Source: an uncultured Lachnospiraceae bacterium (GTDB lineage Bacteria > Bacillota > Clostridia > Lachnospirales > Lachnospiraceae). Taken from it: 11,724 nucleotides of DNA. Shown one piece after another: positions 1-7,157 of this stretch; position 1 is the first letter of the stretch; every line of letters starts with the position of its first letter. The position numbers were made by a program, and so were the translations under genes. The stretch is taken from the NCBI GenBank assembly GCA_900554205.1, contig USGM01000103.1:1-11724 (forward strand), read 5' to 3'. The notes beneath the pieces were generated by a model that saw only the letters and a list, made by a program, of their open reading frames with translations, made no database searches and was not told the DNA's origin.

Positions 1-686
1 ACCATTTCCAGGGCGGTCATTATGAGTTTGCCATGGCGAAGGCACCGGTTGAGCGGAGCTTTACTGTAGAGGGCTTCGAGGATGTGGCAGCGGGTGTTGT
101 ACAGTGGCCGATGTCTGTCATTCGCCTGAGCGGGGAAAATACGGGGCGCATCATTGCACTGGCAGACAGGATTCTGGAAAAATGGCGCAGCTATACGGAT
201 GAGGAAGCGTTTATCTATGCCTGCACCGACGGCGAACCGCATAACACGATCACGCCCATTGCCAGAAAGCGCGGTGAGAATTACGAGCTGGATCTTGTGC
301 TGCGCAACAATATCACGACGGAGGAGCACCCTCTCGGCGTTTACCACCCCCATGCAAAGCTGCATCATATCAAGAAGGAAAACATTGGACTGATCGAGGT
401 GATGGGACTTGCCGTGCTGCCCGCGCGTCTGAAGGATGAGATGGCGCATCTGAAGGAAGCCATGCTTACGGGAAAGGATCTCAGGGCGGATGAGGAGCTG
501 GCAAAGCATGCGGATTGGGTTGACGAATTTTCTGCCGGATATGAAAAGATAGACGCATCCAACATAGATGCCATTATCGAGAAGGAGATCGGATTGGTCT
601 TTATGCAGGTTCTGGAGGATGCGGGAGTCTATAAGAGAACAGAAGAAGGACAGAAAGCATTCGACAGATTCCTTGCGAGCCTGTAA
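1..686 (+). CDS. galT: UDP-glucose--hexose-1-phosphate uridylyltransferase, class II (3' part)
   Basis: Exchanges UMP between UDP-glucose and galactose-1-phosphate in the cytoplasmic Leloir pathway of galactose use. The frame is open to the left edge: codons from position 3 read HFQGGHYEFAMAKAP, so the ATG at 33 is internal and about 227 C-terminal residues are present of the roughly 500 usual for the Firmicutes-type (class II) enzyme. The visible part carries the hallmarks of that class: the QGG..YEFAMAKAP segment, the HPLGVYHPHAKLHHIKKEN stretch, and IGLIEVMGLAVLPARL directly after it. It ends in TAA at 684-686 and runs convergently into the ABC permease gene with a gap of only 26 bp, in which I see no terminator hairpin. 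Galactokinase or epimerase genes would be expected just upstream, outside the window. Family identification is firm; missing N-terminal catalytic residues cannot be checked here. Confidence 0.93.
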   Translation, partial: HFQGGHYEFAMAKAPVERSFTVEGFEDVAAGVVQWPMSVIRLSGENTGRIIALADRILEKWRSYTDEEAFIYACTDGEPHNTITPIARKRGENYELDLVLRNNITTEEHPLGVYHPHAKLHHIKKENIGLIEVMGLAVLPARLKDEMAHLKEAMLTGKDLRADEELAKHADWVDEFSAGYEKIDASNIDAIIEKEIGLVFMQVLEDAGVYKRTEEGQKAFDRFLASL

Positions 687-712
687 GAAATGCCAACTGT
701 CCCGTAGTGAAG

Positions 713-1318
713 TTACTTTTGCTTGCTCTTGTAAAGCTGTATCGAGATCAGAATGGAAGCGCAGACTATGATTACAGTAAATACAGCAATGAACAGGATC
801 GGCATTGTCACACTGTCTATCTGATCTGACAGTGTGATGAGCTTATCCTTGAAGTACATACCGCCAAAGGTGCCGCCGCAGATCAGGAGCATAAAGATCA
901 GGCGGCCTTTTTCTACACCGAGCCGGAACATGATAGGCATGTTGATGGACAGGAAAATCAGTGCGAGACAGGCCATAACCAGCATGCCCATGGCAGATTC
1001 ATAGAACGCTGCACCCCCGTCGGTTGACACGAACTGTGCGACGGTAGATATGCTTCCGGCAATCAATACGCCGATAATGCCGAGGAGGTATTTGCTTGTC
1101 ACAAGCTCCGACACGGAGTAGGGCATCATTACCGCCAGATCATTCCATTTGGAACGCTCGTCATATGCCAGAGCAGTCATCGGCAGAAACGCGGCATAGA
1201 GAACGGCAAAGAAGGATATGGAATATCCGGGAATGCATGCAAAAATCAGCATAACCAGCAATACAAATTTCAGCCTCTTAATCAATAAATACCAATCCTT
1301 TAAAAGCAGTCCTTTCAT
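713..1318 (-). CDS. ABC-2 type transporter permease
   Basis: Membrane half of an ABC exporter, 201 residues. Hydrophobic stretches near residues 17-30, 32-51, 76-96, 110-128, 139-155 and 170-193 give about six spans, and there is a short basic C-terminus (KSKQK). The segment YDERSKWNDLAVMMPYS (52-68) followed by SKYLLG is the conserved cytoplasmic motif of the small ABC2 permeases found with GntR-type regulators in Firmicutes. The start ATG at 1318 overlaps the ATPase stop (ATGA, 1315-1318), and an excellent ribosome site AAAGGAGGG (1335-1327) lies 8-9 bases before it, so the two genes are translated together. Substrate is not readable; relatives (Ytr-like systems) are tied to cell-envelope stress or antimicrobial-peptide responses, which is family knowledge only. 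An unusual 10-bp inverted repeat lies inside the gene at 808-837. Confidence 0.88.
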   Translation of the reverse strand: MKGLLLKDWYLLIKRLKFVLLVMLIFACIPGYSISFFAVLYAAFLPMTALAYDERSKWNDLAVMMPYSVSELVTSKYLLGIIGVLIAGSISTVAQFVSTDGGAAFYESAMGMLVMACLALIFLSINMPIMFRLGVEKGRLIFMLLICGGTFGGMYFKDKLITLSDQIDSVTMPILFIAVFTVIIVCASILISIQLYKSKQK

Positions 1319-2166
1319 GACGGATTCCCTCCTTTAGCTAAAAACAGAATAATATCCTCCAACGTTGTGTGCTCCGTGGGCAACCCTTCGGGAATGCGCG
1401 AGCGGTGTACCAGAGCCTCCGTGCCATATCCGTTGTCTCTTCTGGCAATTACGCTGTCCTCCGGCAGATCCGCGAGACGCTGCATCGGCAGGCGCACCAT
1501 GGTATATTCTTCCAGAATGCGATCCTTTTCATCGCAGAGCAACAGCTGCCCCTTATGCAGAAAGGCAACATAGTCGCAAATCTTTTCCAGATCGCTGATA
1601 ATATGGGAGGAAAGCAGGATAGAATGGTTTTCTTCCCGGGTGAAATCGTTGAAGATATCCAATATCTCATCCCGCACCATCGGATCAAGTCCGCTGGTTG
1701 CCTCGTCCAGGATCAGAAGCTTTGCATCATGTGAAAGCGCAACGGCAATGGCAAGTTTCATCCGCATACCTCTTGAGTAATCCATGAAGACCTTGTCAGG
1801 CGGCAGGGAAAAGCGGGAAAGGTAGCTCTGAAATTTTCCCTCATCCCAGTGACGATAGGTCTTTGCCATGACCTTGCCGACATTCTTTGCGCTCATCACC
1901 TCGGGGAAGTAAGCCTCGTCCAGTACAACCCCGATGTCCTCTTTGACATCCAGAAAGGCTTTTGTGCTGTTATCCACACCGAGCACGGAGATCGTTCCGG
2001 CATCTGCGGCGATTGCATGTGCAATCAGCTTAATTGTCGTGCTTTTGCCGGCACCGTTTTCACCGACAAGTCCCATGATACTTCCGGCAGGCAGTGTGAG
2101 GTCAAAGCTGCCAAGGCGGAAGTCCTTATATTGCTTCGTGAGTCCTTTTATTTCAATTGCATTCAT
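1315..2166 (-). CDS. ABC transporter ATP-binding protein
   Basis: Cytoplasmic ATPase subunit that powers the permease encoded next to it. With the start at 2166 the protein has 283 residues: Walker A GENGAGKST (35-43), signature YSRGM (130-134, in place of LSGGQ, common in this subfamily), Walker B LLILDEATS (150-158), D-loop SGLDP (158-162) and switch histidine H188 in SSH. The usual Q-loop glutamine is not evident around VVLDEAYF (80-87), also seen in relatives. The last 80 residues form the accessory domain of drug/lantibiotic-type exporters. An in-frame ATG at 2202 would add 12 residues, but the ATG at 2166 has the better ribosome site (GGAAAGGA about 9 bases upstream) and starts exactly where the family does. 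The start overlaps by 14 bp the end of a regulator remnant, the spacing expected in an intact GntR-ATPase-permease operon. Confidence 0.92.
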   Translation of the reverse strand: MNAIEIKGLTKQYKDFRLGSFDLTLPAGSIMGLVGENGAGKSTTIKLIAHAIAADAGTISVLGVDNSTKAFLDVKEDIGVVLDEAYFPEVMSAKNVGKVMAKTYRHWDEGKFQSYLSRFSLPPDKVFMDYSRGMRMKLAIAVALSHDAKLLILDEATSGLDPMVRDEILDIFNDFTREENHSILLSSHIISDLEKICDYVAFLHKGQLLLCDEKDRILEEYTMVRLPMQRLADLPEDSVIARRDNGYGTEALVHRSRIPEGLPTEHTTLEDIILFLAKGGNPS

Positions 2167-2314
2167 CTGTCTCATCCTTTCCATCATCTTCCCATGCAGC
2201 ATCCAGCATATCAGAGAGATCCTTTTTACTCAGGCCACACGGAGCGGCCAGCGAGACGATCTCTGACAGGAACTGTTCAATCTGCTTTAAGTGTTTACGA
2301 TATGAATTCTGTTG
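2153..2314 (-). pseudogene. C-terminal remnant of a GntR (YtrA-like) regulator gene
   Basis: Reading the minus strand, a frame runs for 53 codons from 2314 to a TGA at 2155-2153, bounded upstream by an in-frame TGA at 2317-2315. It contains no usable start apart from an ATG that would give 18 residues. The peptide includes LKQIEQFLSEIVSLAAPCG, then GLSKKDLSDMLDAAW and an acidic tail. The pattern, an amphipathic helix followed by GLSK(K/E)(D/E)L, resembles the C-terminus of the small GntR regulators that precede this kind of ABC pair, and the stop overlaps the ATPase start as in intact operons. The DNA-binding half is absent and the DNA upstream is instead the promoter region of the divergent gene. 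A minus-strand TTGACA at 2318-2313 has only a poor -10 (TAAACA, 15-bp spacer). The GntR assignment is from pattern alone and is tentative. Confidence 0.42.
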
Positions 2315-2357
2315 TCAAGAGGTAATTTAGGAATGGTTTGGGGCGGAACTGTTATAA

Positions 2358-2386
2358 TTGAATACCGGACAGAAATCTGTTACAAT
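2358..2386 (+). promoter_or_regulatory. Promoter of the two-gene membrane protein operon, with operator-like repeat
   Basis: TTGAAT (2358-2363), 17-bp spacer, TACAAT (2381-2386) preceded by TG at 2378-2379 (extended -10). The predicted start of transcription is near 2393, about 54 bases before the ATG at 2447. The spacer holds the inverted repeat ACAGA-AA-TCTGT (2369-2380), which touches the -10 and could be a repressor site. A second perfect TATAAT at 2353-2358 lacks a matching -35. Confidence 0.6.
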
Positions 2387-2446
2387 GAACGCAGTTTAGT
2401 GGCATAAGGGAAGAAAATGTTGTTTTGATATGGAGAATCATCTGGA

Positions 2447-4156
2447 ATGAAAAGTCGGGCAGAGAAGAGAATCTATTTGTTTTACTTTATTGTGATAGCC
2501 GGTGCAATCATATCGCTTGTATTCACAAATATAAGCTATGATGCAGAATATCAGCTTGCCATGGCATACCGTTTTGTCAAGGGAGACAAGATGATTACGC
2601 AAATGTGGGAGCCACATCAGACCTCGGCTTTTCTGTGTGCCATTCTTATGAAAATCTATATCACGATTACAGGCACGACAACAGGTATTGTTTTGTATAC
2701 CCAGATTATGGGGCTTCTGATCCGCGGTGCCATTGCCCTGTGGTTTATGAAAGTGGTGAAGGAATGGGTCGGGGAAAAGCCTGCACTGATTATCGGTGTA
2801 ATTTATCTGCTGATATCGCCGAAGGAACTGTTGACACCGGAATTTGGAAATATGCAGATCTGGTTTTCCACAGCAATGTACCTGTGCCTGCTGCAATATC
2901 TGAAAAAGTCAAATGTGACATGGCTGGTGGGGGCGGCGGTCAGTCTGTGTCTGGGCGTTTTTGCATATCCGTCTGCCGTGCTTTGCTATTTTTCCGCTTT
3001 TTTTGCTCTGTGGGTGTACTCTGAGAAACGAAAAAGAGACCTCTGTCTGTTTACGGCTGTGTGCGCCCTGATAGGCGGGGTGTTTGTACAGTATCTGTTG
3101 TGTACAATCGGCCTCGATACAATCCTGCAGTGTCTGGATTGTGCGTTGGGTCTGGAACCTACCCATACCGTGAATGTGTGGGATAAAGTGATTGCTCATG
3201 TCCTGAATATCGGAAAGGTTGCCGGTATATTAGCCGGTGCCTGTGCGGTTGGGCTTCTTGTCGAGAGACTGCTATGGCTTCTTGGAAAAAAGAAGGAAGG
3301 AAACGAGAAGGGCTTTTCTCTGAATAACTGGCTGGTGGCTTCATGGTTTGTATTGCAGGCACTTTTACTGATCAATATCTTAAGCGTAAAGAACCGGGGA
3401 GGCTATGCAATTCCCTTTCTTTTTCTTCTGGCCTTGGGTTTCTGGAAAAGGAATCTATTGTCCGATACTGAAAAGAGAATGTATGATATGGCTATGGCGG
3501 TCAGCCTGATGAATCTGCTGGCGACGCTGGTGCTGTCAGACAATGCGTTTATACAGGCAATTACGTATATGCTGATCTGGATATGCGCTTCCGTGGTACC
3601 GCTTTACCGCTGGTATGAGCAAATGGAGAAAAAGAGCCTGCGGAGAGTAGTCGCAGGAGGATTTCACATATGGCTTATATTGATCCTCTTCAGAATTATA
3701 TTTATCCATATTCCGATTTACGGACGGGGACAGATCTGTTCGTTGTTCGATGAGTTAGGATTGATACGCAGCGGCCCGGCAATAGGCATTATTACGGATG
3801 AATTAGGGGCTGCCATGCAGAGAGATTCTATGGAGGAGTGGGGACAGTTTGTAAAGCCTGGCGATACCATCTGGATTCTGGGGGAGCCGGTCGACACACT
3901 GGGATATTTATATGAGGATGTCGAAGTGGGAGCGCCTACGGTGATGTCTACGCCTACTTACAATGAAAAGCTGTTGTATTATTGGGAGTTAAATCCTGAA
4001 AAATATCCCGACGTTGTGATTCTCGCATCGGGCTATGGGAATCTGTCGTGGGAGCTGTCCCAGAATACATGGCTGATGGACTGGCTTGAAAATGAGTACT
4101 GTGCGGATAAGGTAACGGACGGCACATATTGGAGATATTATGAGCGGAGAAGATGA
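2447..4156 (+). CDS. Multi-span membrane protein, GT-C glycosyltransferase-like
   Basis: A 569-residue protein not tied to a named family. A span at about 11-28 is followed by an outward loop with YDAEYQLAMAYRFVKGD (31-47) and MWEPHQTSAFL (53-63); about nine to ten further spans follow up to about 421. The final 145 residues are soluble and should lie outside the membrane (it includes DTIWILGEPVDTLGY, 473-487, and PDVVIL, 521-526). An acidic residue in the first outer loop (D32), many spans and a soluble outer C-terminal domain is the plan of GT-C transferases that use lipid-linked sugars (PMT, ArnT, oligosaccharyl transferases); D32 would be the candidate catalytic acid. The ribosome site GGAG (2432-2435) lies 11 bases before the ATG. 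It overlaps the next gene by 4 bp, so the two are probably made together. GT-C membership is inferred from architecture. Confidence 0.75.
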   Translation: MKSRAEKRIYLFYFIVIAGAIISLVFTNISYDAEYQLAMAYRFVKGDKMITQMWEPHQTSAFLCAILMKIYITITGTTTGIVLYTQIMGLLIRGAIALWFMKVVKEWVGEKPALIIGVIYLLISPKELLTPEFGNMQIWFSTAMYLCLLQYLKKSNVTWLVGAAVSLCLGVFAYPSAVLCYFSAFFALWVYSEKRKRDLCLFTAVCALIGGVFVQYLLCTIGLDTILQCLDCALGLEPTHTVNVWDKVIAHVLNIGKVAGILAGACAVGLLVERLLWLLGKKKEGNEKGFSLNNWLVASWFVLQALLLINILSVKNRGGYAIPFLFLLALGFWKRNLLSDTEKRMYDMAMAVSLMNLLATLVLSDNAFIQAITYMLIWICASVVPLYRWYEQMEKKSLRRVVAGGFHIWLILILFRIIFIHIPIYGRGQICSLFDELGLIRSGPAIGIITDELGAAMQRDSMEEWGQFVKPGDTIWILGEPVDTLGYLYEDVEVGAPTVMSTPTYNEKLLYYWELNPEKYPDVVILASGYGNLSWELSQNTWLMDWLENEYCADKVTDGTYWRYYERRR

Positions 4157-5754
4157 TGAAAAGTAGAAGGATTCTTGGGGCGGGAATTGCCGGGGCAGTC
4201 AGTGCTTTTTGCTTTGTTGCCGGGAAAAGTCTGGATGTCTATTATACGTTGTCTTTGACGGAAGCGGACTTTTATGTGAAATGGCTTTTGTGCGGCATTG
4301 TGTTAGGACTTGTCATTTATGGTATCTGGACCTTTGCAGAGAAAAAAGCGAAGAGTAACATTGCGGTAAATAAAATAGTGCAGAAAGCAGCGGCTTTTGA
4401 GGGAAAGCTCAAGGGGTGGATGATTGCGTTGTTTCTGTTCCTGATGTGGATACCTGCGTGGCTTTCGGTTTTCCCGGGTGCTTTTTCCTATGATGCATAT
4501 GATGAGTGGCTTCAGATCCATACAGGAAATATTACGGCTCATCATCCGGTACTGCATGTACTTCTGCTTGGTGGGCTTGTAGAGAAAATTCATGCGCTGA
4601 CAGGGAGCTATAACGCCGGAATAGCCGTCTATGTGTTTTTGCAGATGGCAGTACTGGCGGCTGTCTTCGCCTATACCGTTCAGTTTATGCGGGAAAGGGC
4701 GGTATCTCCGCTGTGGCGGCTTTTTGCCATCTTGTTTTATGCCTTCTCCCCTGTAGTGCAGCTTTTTGCAATCTGCTGTACAAAGGATATTCTGTTTTCG
4801 GCTGCCTTTCTGTTGTTCATTATCAGCCTTTGGAGAGTTTGCGTGTCAAAGGAGACATTTTTTGCAAGAAAAAGCTGGCAGATATTATTTTGCCTTTCGG
4901 CTCTTGTGTCAATGATAATGCGCAATAACGGCTTCTATGCAGTGGTTGCCATGCTTGTTTTTCTGCTGCCCCTATGCCGCAGGCATTTCAGGAGATATTT
5001 CGGTATGCTGGCGGTGATTGGTGCCTTATATGCTTTGTATGTGGGCCCCTTTTATAGCATGCTGCAGGTAACGCCGGGGGGCATGCAGGAAATGTTATCC
5101 GTGCCTCTGCAACAGCTGGCAAGGGTATATCATTACGAGCAGGAAACCTATACGGCAGAGGAATTGCAGTATTTGCACACACTGATTCCACAGGAAAACT
5201 GGGAACAATATCGATCCACGGTGGCGGATTTTGTGAAGTCAGGCTTCCGGCAGGAGGTATACAGGGAAAACCCTGCACGGTTCTGGAGGCTGTGGTGGCA
5301 GACAGGCCGAAAAAAACCAATGACGTATCTGAATTCCTTTTTGTTGGGGATAGTGGACTACTGGTATCCTTTTGCTGTGGTGGACGGGTATCAGGATGTC
5401 TATGGTGCAAGCAGTTATTTTGATTACAGAGTCGGCCCGCCGGGAGAGGAGCTGGTGATTCTTCCGCGGTTACACGCAGTCTATGAAAGTATTTCCGTTG
5501 ACAAGGATACGCAGAAACTGCCGGGTGTGTTCCTGATGTTAAGTCCCGGGTGGTATGCGTTAATTTATTTTCAGGTCTTGATGTATCTTTGGTATCGGAA
5601 ACGGTATCGGCAGATTATACCGTTGCTGGCAATTCTGCTGTATTGTGCGACACTGCTGCTGGGGCCTATTGCATTGGTGAGATATGTATTGATTCTGTAT
5701 TATATTTTTCCTGTATATTGTGTTTTTTTACCTGAGAAAGCGGAGCGCGAATAG
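4153..5754 (+). CDS. DUF6020-like multi-span membrane protein
   Basis: A 533-residue membrane protein resembling the DUF6020 family of Firmicutes, as I remember it. Visible landmarks are WIPAWLSVFPGAFSYDAYDEW (99-119), TAHHPVLH (128-135), GSYNAGIAVYVFLQ (151-164), CTKDILFS (209-216), MRNNGFY (256-262), and near the end GPIALVRYVLILYY (504-517). Spans flank a long outer region of about 310-460 that is rich in aromatic residues. Acidic residues D114, D117 and E118 in the first outer loop, plus HH and the final RY motif, recall GT-C transferases or lipid-linked polymerases, but no function is established. The start ATG at 4153 overlaps the previous stop (ATGA); the ATG at 4156 has better spacing from GGAGA (4146-4150) and may be the real one, giving 532 residues. 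Base composition is AT-richer than the flanks. Confidence 0.82.
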   Translation: MMKSRRILGAGIAGAVSAFCFVAGKSLDVYYTLSLTEADFYVKWLLCGIVLGLVIYGIWTFAEKKAKSNIAVNKIVQKAAAFEGKLKGWMIALFLFLMWIPAWLSVFPGAFSYDAYDEWLQIHTGNITAHHPVLHVLLLGGLVEKIHALTGSYNAGIAVYVFLQMAVLAAVFAYTVQFMRERAVSPLWRLFAILFYAFSPVVQLFAICCTKDILFSAAFLLFIISLWRVCVSKETFFARKSWQILFCLSALVSMIMRNNGFYAVVAMLVFLLPLCRRHFRRYFGMLAVIGALYALYVGPFYSMLQVTPGGMQEMLSVPLQQLARVYHYEQETYTAEELQYLHTLIPQENWEQYRSTVADFVKSGFRQEVYRENPARFWRLWWQTGRKKPMTYLNSFLLGIVDYWYPFAVVDGYQDVYGASSYFDYRVGPPGEELVILPRLHAVYESISVDKDTQKLPGVFLMLSPGWYALIYFQVLMYLWYRKRYRQIIPLLAILLYCATLLLGPIALVRYVLILYYIFPVYCVFLPEKAERE

Positions 5755-5773
5755 TGTCGGGACGGGGAGACAG

Positions 5774-6526
5774 ATGGAAGAAGCAACAGTTGGAATGCAG
5801 TCTTATGTCAGCATTGACTTGGAGACAACGGGTTTGAATCCCAAGACAGACAAAATCATAGAGATCGGCGCGGTGCGGATCGAACAGGGGGAGGTAAAAG
5901 AGACCTTCAGCAGCTTTGTCCATCCCGGGCGAAGGCTGGAGGAGCGGATCGTCGAACTGACGGGCATCCGCGACGAAGAGCTTGCAGATGCGCCCGTGAT
6001 TGATGAGGTTTTTCCTGAGCTGCAGAAATTCTTAGGGGAGCTGCCGCTTTTGGGGCATAGTATACTTTTTGACTACTCCTTTTTGAAGAAGGCGGCGGTG
6101 AATCTCGGACAGAAATTTGAAAAACAGGCGGTCGATACCCTGAAGCTGGCAAGGAAATATCTGCCGGATCTGGAGAGCAGACGGCTTGATTTTCTGTGTA
6201 AATATTATCAGATCCCGCACCATGCACACAGGGCGCTTGCGGATGCGGAGGCGACGGACAGACTGTACCGGTGCCTGCGGGAGCATTTCTATGTGCCGGA
6301 GGAGGGACTGTTTCAGCCGACTCCACTGATCTATAATGTGAAAAAGGATCAGCCGGCATTAAAATCGCAGAAGGAAAGGTTATATCGGCTCAGGGAACAG
6401 CATAAACTGATTATGGCTGTGGAAATTGAACGACTCACCCGAAGTGAGGCAAGCCGTCTGACAGACAAGATTCTGATGCAGATAAAAAGCGTCAGGAATA
6501 ATTCTTCTGGAGATGCTTTACAATGA
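5774..6526 (+). CDS. DEDDh-family 3'-5' exonuclease (DnaQ/PolC epsilon-like)
   Basis: Cytoplasmic nuclease that removes nucleotides from 3' ends; 250 residues from the ATG at 5774. Catalytic residues are all present: D15 and E17 in SIDLETTG (ExoI), D100 in GHSILFDYSFL (ExoII), H152 and D157 in HHAHRALADA (ExoIIIe). It is the free-standing type close to the PolC exonuclease domain; no polymerase follows. After the nuclease fold (about 1-175) there is a basic, probably helical tail ending with LTRSEASRLTDKIL (221-234), perhaps for nucleic-acid or partner binding. The frame is open further upstream, to 5720 inside the previous gene, but GGGGAGA (5764-5770) just before 5774 and the family start argue for 5774. 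It lies 19 bp after the membrane-protein gene; a possible promoter TTGATT/TGTATA (5689-5717) lies within that gene. It overlaps the convergent gene by 35 bp. Confidence 0.92.
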   Translation: MEEATVGMQSYVSIDLETTGLNPKTDKIIEIGAVRIEQGEVKETFSSFVHPGRRLEERIVELTGIRDEELADAPVIDEVFPELQKFLGELPLLGHSILFDYSFLKKAAVNLGQKFEKQAVDTLKLARKYLPDLESRRLDFLCKYYQIPHHAHRALADAEATDRLYRCLREHFYVPEEGLFQPTPLIYNVKKDQPALKSQKERLYRLREQHKLIMAVEIERLTRSEASRLTDKILMQIKSVRNNSSGDALQ

Positions 6527-7100
6527 TGTCGCGTGAACTGGAACGCAGATTTCCGGCAGCTTCCCGAAGGCGGCGGATCTCATCGCTCTGCCCGGCTGAG
6601 GTATAGTAATCAGCTAAGGCATAGTAGGTGCGGCTCACATCGGAACCGGTAGTCACAGCAAATTCCATCAGTGGTACTGCCTCCTTCTGGTAGTGATTCT
6701 GGATCAGCAGGTCAGCCCATTTCTGCAAGGTACGCACCAGTACGGTATAGTTCTGGTCATATTCGGAGAGGAGCGTCAGGTTGGCTGTGCCGTACTCCAG
6801 CTTCAGATCCGTATTTGACCAACCAGTGAGATTCACGATCTTCTGGGAAGTGAGGGCCTCGAGGATTTCAATGCATTCCATCACATCCGGATTATCATTC
6901 ATGAGATGGGTCGGGAAGGTCTCCAGCGGAATCTTTACATAGGCCAGATTGTCAAGGGATTTCCGCCTGACGGAGTTGGATCGCTGCTCGCGTGCCCAGA
7001 AGGCCTGTTCGGTCTCCGAGCGCGCCTTTGACTGTTTTTTTATGTTATAGGAAATAAAAACCACAAGAACGATTAAACTTGCCAAAAGAAACAAATTCAT
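6492..7100 (-). CDS. Membrane-anchored helical-repeat (TPR-like) protein, function unknown
   Basis: A 202-residue protein of unknown function. Residues 3-19 form one N-terminal membrane span (LFLLASLIVLVVFISY) followed by a positive cluster (KKQSKAR), so the bulk should face the cytoplasm. Residues 25-50 look helical and charged; 75-200 are a run of helices with TPR-like spacing, for example QKWADLLIQNHYQKEAVPLM (126-145) and YYALADYYTSAGQ (159-171), then a basic end. No catalytic motif is visible. The start at 7100 has AAAGGA about 9 bases upstream. A strong + strand promoter (7079-7107) lies across this start codon, so expression of the two divergent units may interfere. Homologues of this general kind occur in clostridia as uncharacterised proteins; a scaffold or assembly role is only a guess. 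Confidence 0.8.
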   Translation of the reverse strand: MNLFLLASLIVLVVFISYNIKKQSKARSETEQAFWAREQRSNSVRRKSLDNLAYVKIPLETFPTHLMNDNPDVMECIEILEALTSQKIVNLTGWSNTDLKLEYGTANLTLLSEYDQNYTVLVRTLQKWADLLIQNHYQKEAVPLMEFAVTTGSDVSRTYYALADYYTSAGQSDEIRRLREAAGNLRSSSRDIIVKHLQKNYS

Positions 7101-7107
7101 ATATAAT
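7079..7107 (+). promoter_or_regulatory. Strong sigma-A type promoter for the small membrane peptide gene
   Basis: TTGCCA (7079-7084), 17-bp spacer, perfect TATAAT (7102-7107). Transcription should start near 7114, leaving a leader of about 44 bases before the ATG at 7158. The promoter covers the start codon and first codons of the divergent - strand gene. It probably also serves the VanW-family gene that follows, since no clear promoter is visible between them. Confidence 0.68.
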
Positions 7108-7157
7108 ATCCTTTCAGAGTTTGAGCTTTTTGCCCATCGGGCAGTAAGGAGTTTGCC

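Noticed and set aside
1369..2325. Open frames on the + strand opposite the ABC ATPase gene
   Set aside because: The - strand has full Walker A, signature, Walker B and H-loop motifs; the + strand frames show no family features.
7028..7051. TTGACT...TATAGG pair on the + strand inside the - strand gene
   Set aside because: The spacer is only 12 bp; the TTGCCA/TATAAT pair at 7079-7107 is far better.
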